Both the position numbers and the translations under genes were made by a program. Under the pieces are notes generated by a model, which saw only the letters and a program-made list of their open reading frames with translations, made no database searches and was not told the origin of the DNA. From SB11 sp965222995 (GTDB lineage Bacteria; Bacteroidota; Bacteroidia; UBA8524), in the NCBI GenBank assembly GCA_965222995.1, contig OZ244977.1, forward strand, positions 1,984,001 to 2,048,000: DNA of 64,000 nt, given 5' to 3'. Each line of letters opens with the position of its first letter. Position 1 is the first letter of the stretch. Below are positions 24,668-32,599 of this stretch, one piece after another.

Positions 24668-26267
24668 ACAATTTAACAGCTTCGGCAAAAGAAATAAAGA
24701 ACGGATTATTAGCAATAACAAATCCGTAATCTATACAAGGGTTTCTGATATAAAACAACAGGATAATACCAGTCTATCTAGTCAAAAAAAGTACTGCACT
24801 GAATATGCTGAAAAGAGAGGGTTTGAAGTGTGTAAGTATTTTGGCGGTAAGGTGGCCAGCGCAAAAACAGATGACAGAAAGGAGTTTAAAGAAATGCTTG
24901 CTTTTGTAAGGCGTAGAAAAATCTCCAACATCATCGTCTATAGTATTGATAGGTTTTCCCGTTCAGGAGCCAGTGCAATTTCCACTGTAGAGGAACTTAA
25001 TAGAAAGGGAATAAATGTACTCTCGGTAACACAGCCTGTAAACAATGGCACATCCACTGGTAGCTTCTTTCAAAACATCAACTTATTGTTTAGTAAGTAT
25101 GACAACGACCAGAGAAGGGAAAAGACCATTGGAGGGATGCGAGAGAGGCTTAGAGACGGTTTCTGGATGGGTACAGCTCCAATGGGATATAAGAATGCCA
25201 GAAACGAGAAAAACATTCCTATCATCCTTCCAGACGAAAAAGCCAAACTAATTCGTAAAGCATTTCTTTGGAAAGCAAATGAAGGGCTTGCTAATGCCGA
25301 AATAGTTAAGAAACTTGAAGCGCACGGGTTAAAAATCTATAGGCAACAACTTACCAGGATGTTCAAAAATCCTGTGTATTGTGGCCTTCTTTCTCATAGC
25401 CTGTTGGAAGGGGAAGTTATACAAGGGATACATCCAGCTATCGTTTCAAAAGACATATTCCTTAAAGTAAATGGGATTCAAGCCAAGAATCATCATGGCT
25501 ATACACACAAAAAGATTAATGACAATTTACCACTCAAAGGGTTTGCCAAATGTTCAGGCTGCGGATCTAATATGAGTGGATACTTGGTTAAGAAAAAAGG
25601 ACTGTACTACTACAAATGCAAAACCACCGGTTGTTCTTCAAATAGAAGTGCAAAGTTCTTACACGGGCTTTTTGAGAAGCTAATCGAAGTATATCAAGTT
25701 AAGGAAGAACTTAGCCCTATTGTGGAGATTCAGGTCAAGAACACTTTCGACCTTTTTAATAAGACGAAAGAGGAAAGTAAAGAGACATTGAAATACAATC
25801 TGAAAACCATAAATGAGAAGATCGAAAAGCTTGAAGAAAGATTTGCAATCGGAGAGATTAAACATGAAATGTATGAGAAGTTTGTAAAGAAGTTCTGGGA
25901 AGAAAGGGCTGATGTAGAGAAAGAAATGAAGAAAAATGGATTTGATGGTGCGAACCAAGAAAAATATCTGGATAAGGCGATTAAATTTTTCACTAACCTA
26001 AAGGAAATGTGGGAGTTAGGAGGATATGAAGCAAAGCAAAGGTTTCAATTTATGCTATTCCCCGATGGAATTGTGTATGATCGAAAAAAAGACATGGTGC
26101 GAACCACACAAGCAAATCCAGTTTTAGAGATAATCCACTGTATTTCAACGCTTTTAGAAAATAAAAAAAGCGGACAAAAGTTGAATTTATCAACTTTGTC
26201 CGCTCGTGTGATCCCGGCAGGATTCGAACCTGCGACCGTCTGCTTAGAAGGCATAGGATTTTTGTAA
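24654..26267 (+). CDS. Large serine recombinase, 537 aa
   Basis: It has a resolvase catalytic domain (residues about 23-160, IYTRVSD with Ser31, IDRFSRSG), a recombinase domain (about 180-290, APMGYKNAR) and a zinc ribbon (CSGCG...CKTTGC, about 300-330), then a coiled coil (about 365-410). This family integrates phages and mobile elements. The last 20 or so residues, including VIPAGFEPATV, are read from the tRNA-Arg fragment and its terminator on the opposite strand, so the original stop has probably been lost or displaced by integration. Confidence 0.92.
   Translation: MNNLEQFNSFGKRNKERIISNNKSVIYTRVSDIKQQDNTSLSSQKKYCTEYAEKRGFEVCKYFGGKVASAKTDDRKEFKEMLAFVRRRKISNIIVYSIDRFSRSGASAISTVEELNRKGINVLSVTQPVNNGTSTGSFFQNINLLFSKYDNDQRREKTIGGMRERLRDGFWMGTAPMGYKNARNEKNIPIILPDEKAKLIRKAFLWKANEGLANAEIVKKLEAHGLKIYRQQLTRMFKNPVYCGLLSHSLLEGEVIQGIHPAIVSKDIFLKVNGIQAKNHHGYTHKKINDNLPLKGFAKCSGCGSNMSGYLVKKKGLYYYKCKTTGCSSNRSAKFLHGLFEKLIEVYQVKEELSPIVEIQVKNTFDLFNKTKEESKETLKYNLKTINEKIEKLEERFAIGEIKHEMYEKFVKKFWEERADVEKEMKKNGFDGANQEKYLDKAIKFFTNLKEMWELGGYEAKQRFQFMLFPDGIVYDRKKDMVRTTQANPVLEIIHCISTLLENKKSGQKLNLSTLSARVIPAGFEPATVCLEGIGFL
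26163..26204 (-). terminator. Rho-independent terminator of the tRNA-Arg gene
   Basis: On the minus strand AGCGGACAAAGTTGA pairs with TCAACTTTTGTCCGCT (one bulged base) and is followed by TTTTTTTATTTTC. It lies five bases past the tRNA 3' end, which is the normal place. It is inside the 3' coding part of the serine recombinase on the other strand. Confidence 0.8.
26209..26255 (-). tRNA. 3' fragment of tRNA-Arg(TCT), attachment-site remnant
   Basis: Reading the minus strand: a CTTCTAA anticodon loop (TCT), anticodon stem 3' arm GCAGA, variable loop, T-arm GCAGG-TTCGAAT-CCTGC and acceptor 3' arm CGGGATC with discriminator A. The D-arm and 5' acceptor arm are absent, and the 5' anticodon arm matches only partly. 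It is therefore a tRNA 3' half left at the junction of an element integrated into tRNA-Arg, with the host side at lower coordinates (its terminator) and the element at higher coordinates. Confidence 0.8.
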
Positions 26268-26358
26268 AACATTAATCTTAATACAATCAAAATTCCTTTT
26301 TTTTCAGCACTTACAAAAGAAATACAATTCAAATTAAACCAAAATAATACATATTATT

Positions 26359-26378
26359 TGTGCAAATCCTGTGCAAAT
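26359..26378. repeat. Tandem TGTGCAAAT repeat, possible integrase arm sites
   Basis: TGTGCAAAT occurs at 26359-26367 and again at 26370-26378, an 11-base period, between the tRNA fragment and the integrase gene. Tandem short repeats in this place commonly serve as arm-type binding sites for tyrosine integrases or their excision factors. Confidence 0.45.
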
Positions 26379-26385
26379 TATTTCT

Positions 26386-26393
26386 TACCTTTG
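26386..26393 (+). promoter_or_regulatory. Candidate -7 box (TACCTTTG) for the integrase
   Basis: TACCTTTG is a full TAnnTTTG match ending five bases before the GTG start I prefer for the integrase, so the message would be leaderless. A -33 TTTG is present at 26357-26360 but the spacing of 25 bases is too long. Confidence 0.35.
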
Positions 26394-26398
26394 GTCTT

Positions 26399-27622
26399 GT
26401 GAATACGAATATTGTCATTTCTTTGGATCAACGCAGGGCTAAAAAAGACGGTTCTTTTCCTGTTGTGATGCGATTAGGTCATAATGAACGGACAACTTCT
26501 ATTCAGACTGGTGTAAGCGTTTCTGCAAAGGATTGGGATGCCAAAAACAGCACGGTAAAGAAGAGTTATACGGGTGTTTCTTCTGTTAACCGCCTGAATA
26601 ATATCCTCTCTAAGAAAAAGGCTGATGCTATGGACATTATTTTTAAGCTGGATGAAGAGGGGGTGCTTTCTGCTATGCCTATCGCTGCGCTACGCAAAGA
26701 AATTGATAAAAGTAAGAGTGCTACAGGGTCTTCATTTTTTGATTTTGCGAATGTGCAAATTGAGGCTTTGGTTGCCTCTCATCAGATTGGTACTGCCAGG
26801 TCTTATAAAGGCGTTTGTAATGTGCTTAGAACTTTTAGAAACGGGAAAGATTTATCGTTTCAAGAAATCACCTATGACTTTCTGCGCAAGTTTGAGGCTT
26901 CTCATTTAGGCAAGGGTAATTCTTATAATGGCTTGTCGGTATATCTGCGTGCTATTCGTGCCATTTATAATAAGGCTATCAAGTCCAAAGTCATCGATAA
27001 GAGTTTATATCCGTTTACGGATTATAAGATTAAGGAGGTTCCTACTGAAAAAAGGGCTTTGAACTGGGATTTATTAAAAATAGTAATTGAATTGGACTTA
27101 TCCCAAGACCATTCCTGTTTTCATGCCCGTAATTATTTTCTCGCCAGTTATATGATGTATGGGATGAATTTTATTGATATGGCTTTTTTGAAAAAGTCAG
27201 ATATTAAGAATGGCAGGGTGCAATACAGAAGGCAGAAAACTGCCAAACTCTATGACATTAAAATTTCTGATAGTTTGGAGCATATTCTTTCTTTCTATAA
27301 GGATTTAAACCCTGCTTCTGATTTTATTTTCCCGATTATTAAGCGGGATACTCCCCTTCTTCAAAGTAAGGATATTCAATGGGCTAGAAAGCGGTACAAC
27401 AAGAAATTGAAGGAGTTGGCTGCTTTATGCGGTATTGAGAAGATTTTGACCAGCTATGTGAGCCGTCATTCTTTTGCTACACAGGCTCAAACCTTAAATA
27501 TTCCGATTAAGGCTATTAGTACGATGCTGGGGCATTCGGATCTGAAAACAACTGAAATTTATCTTGAAAGCTTGCCAACTAATGTTTTAGATGACTTTAA
27601 CGAGCAGATTTTGAAGGGGTAG
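26399..27622 (+). CDS. Tyrosine integrase of the tRNA-Arg element, 407 aa
   Basis: A Bacteroidota-type integrase: N-terminal arm-binding domain (SLDQRRAKKDGSFPVVMRL), SAM-like core-binding domain (about 110-200) and catalytic domain. Visible catalytic elements are the beta-hairpin Lys (QKTAK), SRHSFAT with the box II Arg-His, LGHSDLKTTEIY with His and the nucleophile Tyr. At box I the usual Arg is Tyr (MMYGMNFIDMA). I chose GTG 26399 because family members begin near NIVISLDQR. ATG 26360 would add 13 residues. It lies about 140 bases from the tRNA fragment it probably uses. Confidence 0.9.
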   Translation: MNTNIVISLDQRRAKKDGSFPVVMRLGHNERTTSIQTGVSVSAKDWDAKNSTVKKSYTGVSSVNRLNNILSKKKADAMDIIFKLDEEGVLSAMPIAALRKEIDKSKSATGSSFFDFANVQIEALVASHQIGTARSYKGVCNVLRTFRNGKDLSFQEITYDFLRKFEASHLGKGNSYNGLSVYLRAIRAIYNKAIKSKVIDKSLYPFTDYKIKEVPTEKRALNWDLLKIVIELDLSQDHSCFHARNYFLASYMMYGMNFIDMAFLKKSDIKNGRVQYRRQKTAKLYDIKISDSLEHILSFYKDLNPASDFIFPIIKRDTPLLQSKDIQWARKRYNKKLKELAALCGIEKILTSYVSRHSFATQAQTLNIPIKAISTMLGHSDLKTTEIYLESLPTNVLDDFNEQILKG

Positions 27623-27629
27623 CTTAATT

Positions 27630-27860
27630 TTATTCAATTCCCTTGAAAAACTCTACCATAGTGATTTTATGAATTTCTATTATTCTTATAAGAGCCTTTA
27701 TTCCAAAGTTTGATTGCGCTTCCTCAATATTCCAATATTGTTTTGGTTCAAAATCATGTGCATTAGCAAACTTCCTGTAACTGGTATAACCAGCTTCAAT
27801 CCTCAACTTCTTTATATGAGCTGAAATTTTTTCAATGGAAATATTTGAGTTGCCCGTCAT
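27630..27860 (-). CDS. XRE-family HTH repressor, 76 aa
   Basis: A single-domain Cro/C1-type helix-turn-helix protein (ISAHIKKLRIEAGYTSYRKFANAHDFEPKQYWNIEEAQSNFGIKAL), a form common in Bacteroidota mobile elements. It is divergent from the gene at 28014. Upstream lie two copies of GCGTA-N6-TACGC, one inside its own likely promoter, which suggests autoregulation. Its stop is eight bases from the integrase stop (convergent). Confidence 0.82.
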   Translation of the reverse strand: MTGNSNISIEKISAHIKKLRIEAGYTSYRKFANAHDFEPKQYWNIEEAQSNFGIKALIRIIEIHKITMVEFFKGIE

Positions 27861-27897
27861 GCAACTTCAAATGTTACATTCTCAAAATTAAATTCTT

Positions 27898-27953
27898 GCG
27901 TATAATTTTACGCAAATCAAAATTTTTAAATATATTTGCGTAATATTTTACGC
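27898..27953. promoter_or_regulatory. Twin operators GCGTA-N6-TACGC in a divergent promoter
   Basis: Two perfect palindromes, 27898-27913 and 27938-27953, are spaced exactly 40 bases apart. A TAnnTTTG box for the leftward HTH gene reads TAATTTTG at 27890-27883. A rightward box TATATTTG lies at 27931-27938, sharing its last base with the second operator. The first operator falls between the leftward -7 and a CAAA (-33 on that strand) at 27913-27916. Binding at either site would block a promoter. Confidence 0.6.
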
Positions 27954-28013
27954 TTATTCTTGCTCTTATACCCCGTTTATGATAGGGTAAAGCGGTTTTA
28001 AAAGGATTTTGCT

Positions 28014-28610
28014 ATGGCAAACACTATACAAAAAGGATTACTGAAGCTGGGCACAGCGTTTGCATTCGTGAGCGCTGCTGTTGGCTTGAATGATAACAAA
28101 ATCATGGCACAGGGAAATAACCCCGGCGGATTTACTCCTGAAAAACCCAAAACTGAATGGAAGGCTCCTGCGACTGACAGTGCTAAAAAAGCTGTGAAAG
28201 TAAATTTCAATGCGCCGAAATCGGGTGAAGATTCTACTTCGAAAAAAGTGATTACACCGAATATGACGGTAGATGACAAGGCTGCTATTTATTCAAAAAA
28301 TAATCCTGCTGTTGGTATTGCCATCTGGAAGGGTAAGGACATGGCTAAATATACTGACCAGCAAATAATTGCTTTCTACGAAGGTATTTGTCGGGATAGC
28401 GGTGTAGTAAGTAAAGTTTTTCTTACAAACGAGCTTATGAATGATGGCGGCAATACTACCTACGCTGTTTTTGTCAAGGGTGGTTCGGTAGGCGGGATAA
28501 TGAATGGGGATAATATCCTTTCTGATGAGGGCTTGTATCGCGCCATTCGTGCCCGTAAGGGTCAAGATTACCGTGACAGGCGTGCCTCAATGGGGTTAAA
28601 CCATCAATAA
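28014..28610 (+). CDS. Exported hypothetical protein, 198 aa
   Basis: The N-terminus (basic start, hydrophobic AFAFVSAAVG, then IMAQG) resembles a signal peptide cleaved after about residue 35. A Pro/Lys-rich low-complexity region follows, then a compact C-terminal domain (about 85-190: GIAIWKGKDMAKYTDQQIIAFYEGICRDSG). No family is recognised. It is read from the operator-controlled rightward promoter and converges with the coiled-coil gene at 28616. Export in the element context could mean a surface or transfer role, but nothing shows this. Confidence 0.65.
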   Translation: MANTIQKGLLKLGTAFAFVSAAVGLNDNKIMAQGNNPGGFTPEKPKTEWKAPATDSAKKAVKVNFNAPKSGEDSTSKKVITPNMTVDDKAAIYSKNNPAVGIAIWKGKDMAKYTDQQIIAFYEGICRDSGVVSKVFLTNELMNDGGNTTYAVFVKGGSVGGIMNGDNILSDEGLYRAIRARKGQDYRDRRASMGLNHQ

Positions 28611-28615
28611 TATTT

Positions 28616-29758
28616 TTACATTCCTGGTGTGTATGAAACCGTAGGTTGAAATTCCACAGTTTCGTTTGGTGTTGATTCAGCTTTGCCCTGAATACCAAAT
28701 TGTGCCATCGGGTTGCTAACTACTTCTGCCTTCCGAACAGCAGAATTTTCATGAGCGACTTCTTTGTCTGTTTCTTTCCCACCATAGTTATTTTCATATT
28801 GTCTTTTCACTTCCAGTTGCACATCTTCCCAAATTTTCTCTGCCTGATTGTTATACTCTTCATCACTCAGGTTTTGAGATTTCAGGTCTTCTAACTGCTG
28901 GTGAATTGCAGCTGCTTTTTCACGGTCTTGCGCTGCTGCTTCATCCAGCTTTTCTATATCTTCCTCATATTGGTAGTTATCCTTATCCAAAGTGGCATTT
29001 TCTGCATCGGCAGCTTTCATCAGGTTTTCTGCTTTATACAGCAAGGCTGTCAGCGTAGCGGTTTCACTCACTTCCTCCCCGTGTTCCTTTAAGAGCTGGC
29101 GCAGTTTTTCTTTATCGACAGGCTCGCCATTTTTGTGGGCTTTGAGCATTTTGCTTACTTCACTGATAAAGGTGCTGTTTTCCTGCATCCGTCCAATATT
29201 ATCAGCAATTTCCTGGCGGAGCTCCTGCGCCTTCTGTTCTTTTTCCTTTGCCTGTGTCAAATACCAGCTTTCCAGCCACTGCAAGCGCTCTTCCCACATA
29301 CGGCGCTGCTGCTCCAGGCGATTGAGCAGGTTTTGAAAACGGCGCTCTTTTCGCTGTTTTTCGATGTCGGATTTATACCCTTTATTGGCTGCATTGGCGG
29401 TTTTTATCATCCCTGCTGCTTCCAGCCTGTCCGGGTCTAGCGATAAATTATGCTTTTTGGTTTCAAGCGCACGGTTTTTATCGCCTTGCTGTTTGATAAA
29501 TTCTGCTTCCTGCTCTTTCTGAATTTGTCTATTTACTTGTTCATTACGATCACGTTGGGTCACATGTAAAGTTTCATGTACGCCTGCTTCGCCCTGGGTC
29601 AACTCTTCCTGCTCCGCGCGGGTGACTTCATTGGCAATTTCGGCTTCGGGGTCTACCGTCCAGATGCCGAACGCGTTGCGTGCTTCGGCTTTGACTTCTT
29701 CTTCATTGCCGGCTGCGGCAGAAAACTTCTGCGTCAGATTTTTAAGATTAGTTACCAT
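28616..29758 (-). CDS. Large coiled-coil protein, 380 aa
   Basis: Almost the whole protein from about residue 45 to 330 is charged helix with heptad character, rich in Glu, Lys, Gln and Arg (LEQQRRMWEERLQWLESWY, EKEQKAQELRQEIADN). The C-terminal 50 residues are less ordered. It has no membrane segment or catalytic motif. It may be a scaffold or filament protein of the element. It is transcribed away from the HTH-repeat gene at 29965. Confidence 0.7.
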   Translation of the reverse strand: MVTNLKNLTQKFSAAAGNEEEVKAEARNAFGIWTVDPEAEIANEVTRAEQEELTQGEAGVHETLHVTQRDRNEQVNRQIQKEQEAEFIKQQGDKNRALETKKHNLSLDPDRLEAAGMIKTANAANKGYKSDIEKQRKERRFQNLLNRLEQQRRMWEERLQWLESWYLTQAKEKEQKAQELRQEIADNIGRMQENSTFISEVSKMLKAHKNGEPVDKEKLRQLLKEHGEEVSETATLTALLYKAENLMKAADAENATLDKDNYQYEEDIEKLDEAAAQDREKAAAIHQQLEDLKSQNLSDEEYNNQAEKIWEDVQLEVKRQYENNYGGKETDKEVAHENSAVRKAEVVSNPMAQFGIQGKAESTPNETVEFQPTVSYTPGM

Positions 29759-29819
29759 GTCCCTACCCGAAGTTACCTTTTATGAACCCTGTTTATTGCC
29801 TGTTTTGTTCAGGTCTTGT

Positions 29820-29837
29820 TTATAGTATCGCCTATAA
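29820..29837. promoter_or_regulatory. Palindrome TTATAG-N6-CTATAA in a divergent gap
   Basis: A perfect inverted repeat lies 62 bases upstream of the leftward coiled-coil gene and 128 bases upstream of the rightward HTH-repeat gene. Its form (6-base arms, 6-base spacer) is like other operators in this element. No matching second copy was found. Confidence 0.3.
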
Positions 29838-29964
29838 TGGTTTATATTATGTAAATACACAGCTTTTTAACTGTTTTTGAATAAAATTTTATCGTTCTGT
29901 CTAATATGCTCTTATGCTGTTGGTTTTGTTACGGTTTTTATCGGTTTTGTGCTAGGATGTTTAC

Positions 29965-30930
29965 ATGAATGAAATTTCAGGTTTGAAAAAAATTGTTCTT
30001 TCGGATGCTCTGGTTGCTGAATTAAAAGCTGAACAACTCCGAACAGGAATGGGGCCACAGGCTCTGTTGCGTGGCACTAGAAACACCCGCCCAAATGGTT
30101 TAAATGCTGCAATGGTCAAAAGGTGGCTGAACGGTGCTGCTCTTTCTGCGGAACAAGCGCATATTGACTATATACGTAGACGCTGGGCTTCCTTCCCGAA
30201 TAAGGAGGATACATGGCTTCTACTGGATAATCGCAAACGTACCCGATTGAAATCTGCGCTCAAAGATACCGGATTAAGTGTCAATCAACTGTTCTCTATA
30301 CGTTCCGACCTTCCCAGCGGATTTGTTGTGCAGCTGACGCACTCTTATTTTGCAGCTGCTCGAAAGAAGATTAAGAAAGAATATTACCTGTTTATTCTCA
30401 AAGTCTGCGATGAAAACAAAGGCAAAGGCTATATACCTCTTACTGATGAAATACAAAAACGTTTAAAGGCGGAAGTGGAACGCACAGGTGTTACCCCTGC
30501 TGATTTTATACGCTCTGAAAGTAGTAAGTGTGTCGAGGGTTTGTCTCAACACCTATTGTATACCTGGGTGCGTGGTGATGCCCAAACGGTGGATAGCCGT
30601 TATTTAGATAAGGTACTGGAGGCTTATGCTGCTTTTCCTGATAAAGTGGTTTTGGAGCCTGCCAAAGCGGTGAGTGAACATCGGAAAGATTTGCGACCTA
30701 TCTGCGATAAGGAGTTGACGGTGTTGCTAAAATACCGAATGCTTCTGGGAATTTTGCCTGGAAAGATTTTTGAGAGGGCTTCAGATATTCCCGATGGACT
30801 GAGCCCTGCTACTGTCAGCCGCTGGTTGAATGGTTCTGCCCAAAATGTACATTCTGTGCATATTCATTGGGTGTTAAACCGCTGTCGTGAGTTAGTGCGA
30901 TTGGCTGGGGCTGTCGGTGAGGAGTTATGA
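29965..30930 (+). CDS. Protein of four tandem HTH-like repeats, 321 aa
   Basis: Four related units of about 60 residues follow one another at about 11-74, 86-147, 159-222 and 247-305. The shared pattern is a helix (LKAExxRTG), a turn (PxxLxR), a Gly-Leu step (NGLNAAM, EGLSQHL, DGLSPAT), a recognition-like helix (VKRWLNGAA, LYTWVRGDA, VSRWLNGSA) and a closing helix (HIDYIRRRW, YLDKVLEAY, HIHWVLNRC). Unit 2 is the most diverged. Each unit looks like an XRE-type helix-turn-helix, so the protein may contact DNA at several adjacent sites. Its end overlaps the opposite XRE gene by 67 bases. Confidence 0.75.
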   Translation: MNEISGLKKIVLSDALVAELKAEQLRTGMGPQALLRGTRNTRPNGLNAAMVKRWLNGAALSAEQAHIDYIRRRWASFPNKEDTWLLLDNRKRTRLKSALKDTGLSVNQLFSIRSDLPSGFVVQLTHSYFAAARKKIKKEYYLFILKVCDENKGKGYIPLTDEIQKRLKAEVERTGVTPADFIRSESSKCVEGLSQHLLYTWVRGDAQTVDSRYLDKVLEAYAAFPDKVVLEPAKAVSEHRKDLRPICDKELTVLLKYRMLLGILPGKIFERASDIPDGLSPATVSRWLNGSAQNVHSVHIHWVLNRCRELVRLAGAVGEEL

Positions 30931-31262
30931 GCCACAATTTCTTGTATTAAGTTTTGCAAACTGCTTTTGATGATTCCTTGAGGCAACTGATTCCACAATA
31001 CTGCCACGGGCATTTTTCCTTCGGAGACTTCTCCGTATAATAATATAGTAACAGGGATGTCCAGGTAATCGGCTATATCCCGCAATATGGATGCTGCCAA
31101 ACGGTTTTCGCCTTTCTCATACTTTTGTATTTGCTGATGTGTTACGCCTAAAGCTCTCCCCAACTGCTCCTGGGTTACTTTTCTTTTGTTCCGGTATTTT
31201 CTGACCCTTTGGGCAATGGTCTTATCTGCCTTTTTAACTCGGGGTTTATGTGCTTTGTTCAT
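30864..31262 (-). CDS. XRE-family regulator, 132 aa
   Basis: A well-formed Cro/C1 helix-turn-helix at residues about 17-72 (IAQRVRKYRNKRKVTQEQLGRALGVTHQQIQKYEKGENR), followed by a Leu-rich helix. The form resembles short XRE regulators common in Proteobacteria. The last 22 codons overlap the 3' end of the convergent HTH-repeat gene. The C-terminal tail (SSPTAPANRTNSRQRF) has low complexity, so the original stop may have been earlier. Confidence 0.85.
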   Translation of the reverse strand: MNKAHKPRVKKADKTIAQRVRKYRNKRKVTQEQLGRALGVTHQQIQKYEKGENRLAASILRDIADYLDIPVTILLYGEVSEGKMPVAVLWNQLPQGIIKSSLQNLIQEIVAHNSSPTAPANRTNSRQRFNTQ

Positions 31263-31363
31263 GGTTGCTTCCTAAAAAAGGGGGTACTCTGCCCGATGGG
31301 TTTTTGGGGGAACGAACAGAGTACCCGAGTGTGTACCTGAAAGCAGGTACAGTTGGAATTAAC

Positions 31364-31762
31364 TTATATGGTTTGTTCGGATATTTCCTTTGCGATTTGT
31401 TTACGCTGGGATTTAAGCCTTTTCAGCCAGCGTTCACCTATCGGAATAAAGGTTTCTATGGCTTTTAACCGCAAGGGCAGATAAGCAGCTTTGGGCGGCA
31501 CTTTATGGCGCGTATAACCGCTTGCCAATTTGTTACAGATACTTTCGGTAAGGTGTGCCAGCATATTATCCCCGTTAAATTGAAGAAAGGCTATGACATC
31601 GTCTTCTGCATAGCCGATGCCCTGCATATTACTCAGCAAGGTTTGTATGGTTTCTAATGAGGTGCTGCCTTCTGCTGTTTCCTCATTTACGGTATTTTGA
31701 TATTTTACGATTGATTGTTCCCGAACTTCGGGTTTTTTAGATTTGGTCATATTCAGCCCCAC
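31364..31762 (-). CDS. Hypothetical protein, 132 aa
   Basis: A soluble protein with a polar N-terminus (about 1-35) and a basic C-terminus (RWLKRLKSQRKQIAKEISEQ). The middle (TLLSNMQGIGYAEDDVIAFLQFNGDNMLAHLTESICNKL) looks helical. No family is recognised. The start may be Met5 (31750). It is co-directional with the XRE gene about 100 bases downstream. Confidence 0.6.
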   Translation of the reverse strand: MGLNMTKSKKPEVREQSIVKYQNTVNEETAEGSTSLETIQTLLSNMQGIGYAEDDVIAFLQFNGDNMLAHLTESICNKLASGYTRHKVPPKAAYLPLRLKAIETFIPIGERWLKRLKSQRKQIAKEISEQTI

Positions 31763-31930
31763 ACTGTTTCTTGTTTTTTGAGTTACTGTATTTCACTCTC
31801 ACGGGAATGGAGTAACACACTCTGAATAATTTATGCAAGCCTTTTTTGCAAATTATTTCACTTGCAATGGAATTGCCTAAGTTTTATAACTGCTTACAGG
31901 ATTTTTTTGGTGTTTTTGGGGAGATTTCAG

Positions 31931-32599
31931 ATGATTACACCTTTGCAGGCTCTTCTTGCAAGAACAATGCTGGGCTATTCCCAAAAATATGTGGGTTTGC
32001 AGTTAAGCATGGCGCATACTTCTGTTTCCCGTATAGAAAATGGTGAAGGAGATACTCCTGCTTCAAGACTTTTAAAATTACAACGCTTTTATGAGCAGGA
32101 AGGTGTGGAGTTTACCGATGGTAACGGTGTGCGGGAACGCCGTTCATATTTGCAGCATTATCATGGTGTGGAAGAGTTTCGGGCGTTTATGGACGATGTA
32201 TACTTTACAGCAAAGGAATACGGGGGCGATATTTGTTTGTTTAATTCCAAACCCGGTATATGGCTGAAACTTTTGGGAAAAAACTGGTACGCTATGCACA
32301 GTAATCGCATGGAGGCTTTGGGGGATAAGATACGGGTGCGGATTACCGTGCAGGAAGGGGACCAGTTCTTTATTTTAGGTTTTGCCGAACATCGCTGGTT
32401 TCCGCAAGACTTCTGGAAAGAAAAAGTGTTTTACGCCTACGGTCCGAAACTGGGGTTTTTAGATTTCAGCGGCAACTCTGTTCATATCATGGTATTACAG
32501 CAACAGGATTTTGCCGACAGTTTTAAGATTTTGTTTGATATTGCCTGGGAGCATATTGCGATTGAACCGAATAAGGATGGGAATAAAGTGCTTGAATGA
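31931..32599 (+). CDS. XRE-HTH regulator with TrmB-like sensor region, 222 aa
   Basis: I start at ATG 31931 because the helix-turn-helix begins there (ITPLQALLARTMLGYSQKYV, then SVSRIENGEG). The upstream in-frame stretch is non-homologous. The C-terminal part contains a segment of the form GFAEHRWFPQDFWKEKVFYAYGPKLGFLDF and an FDIAWEHIA ending, a layout seen in TrmB-like/PLD-like sensor domains of regulators. That assignment is tentative. The stop overlaps the next gene by four bases (ATGA). Confidence 0.7.
   Translation: MITPLQALLARTMLGYSQKYVGLQLSMAHTSVSRIENGEGDTPASRLLKLQRFYEQEGVEFTDGNGVRERRSYLQHYHGVEEFRAFMDDVYFTAKEYGGDICLFNSKPGIWLKLLGKNWYAMHSNRMEALGDKIRVRITVQEGDQFFILGFAEHRWFPQDFWKEKVFYAYGPKLGFLDFSGNSVHIMVLQQQDFADSFKILFDIAWEHIAIEPNKDGNKVLE

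Noticed and set aside
26209..26255. A complete functional tRNA-Arg gene
   Set aside because: There is no D-arm or 5' acceptor strand, and the 5' anticodon arm has a mismatch. Only the 3' half is present.
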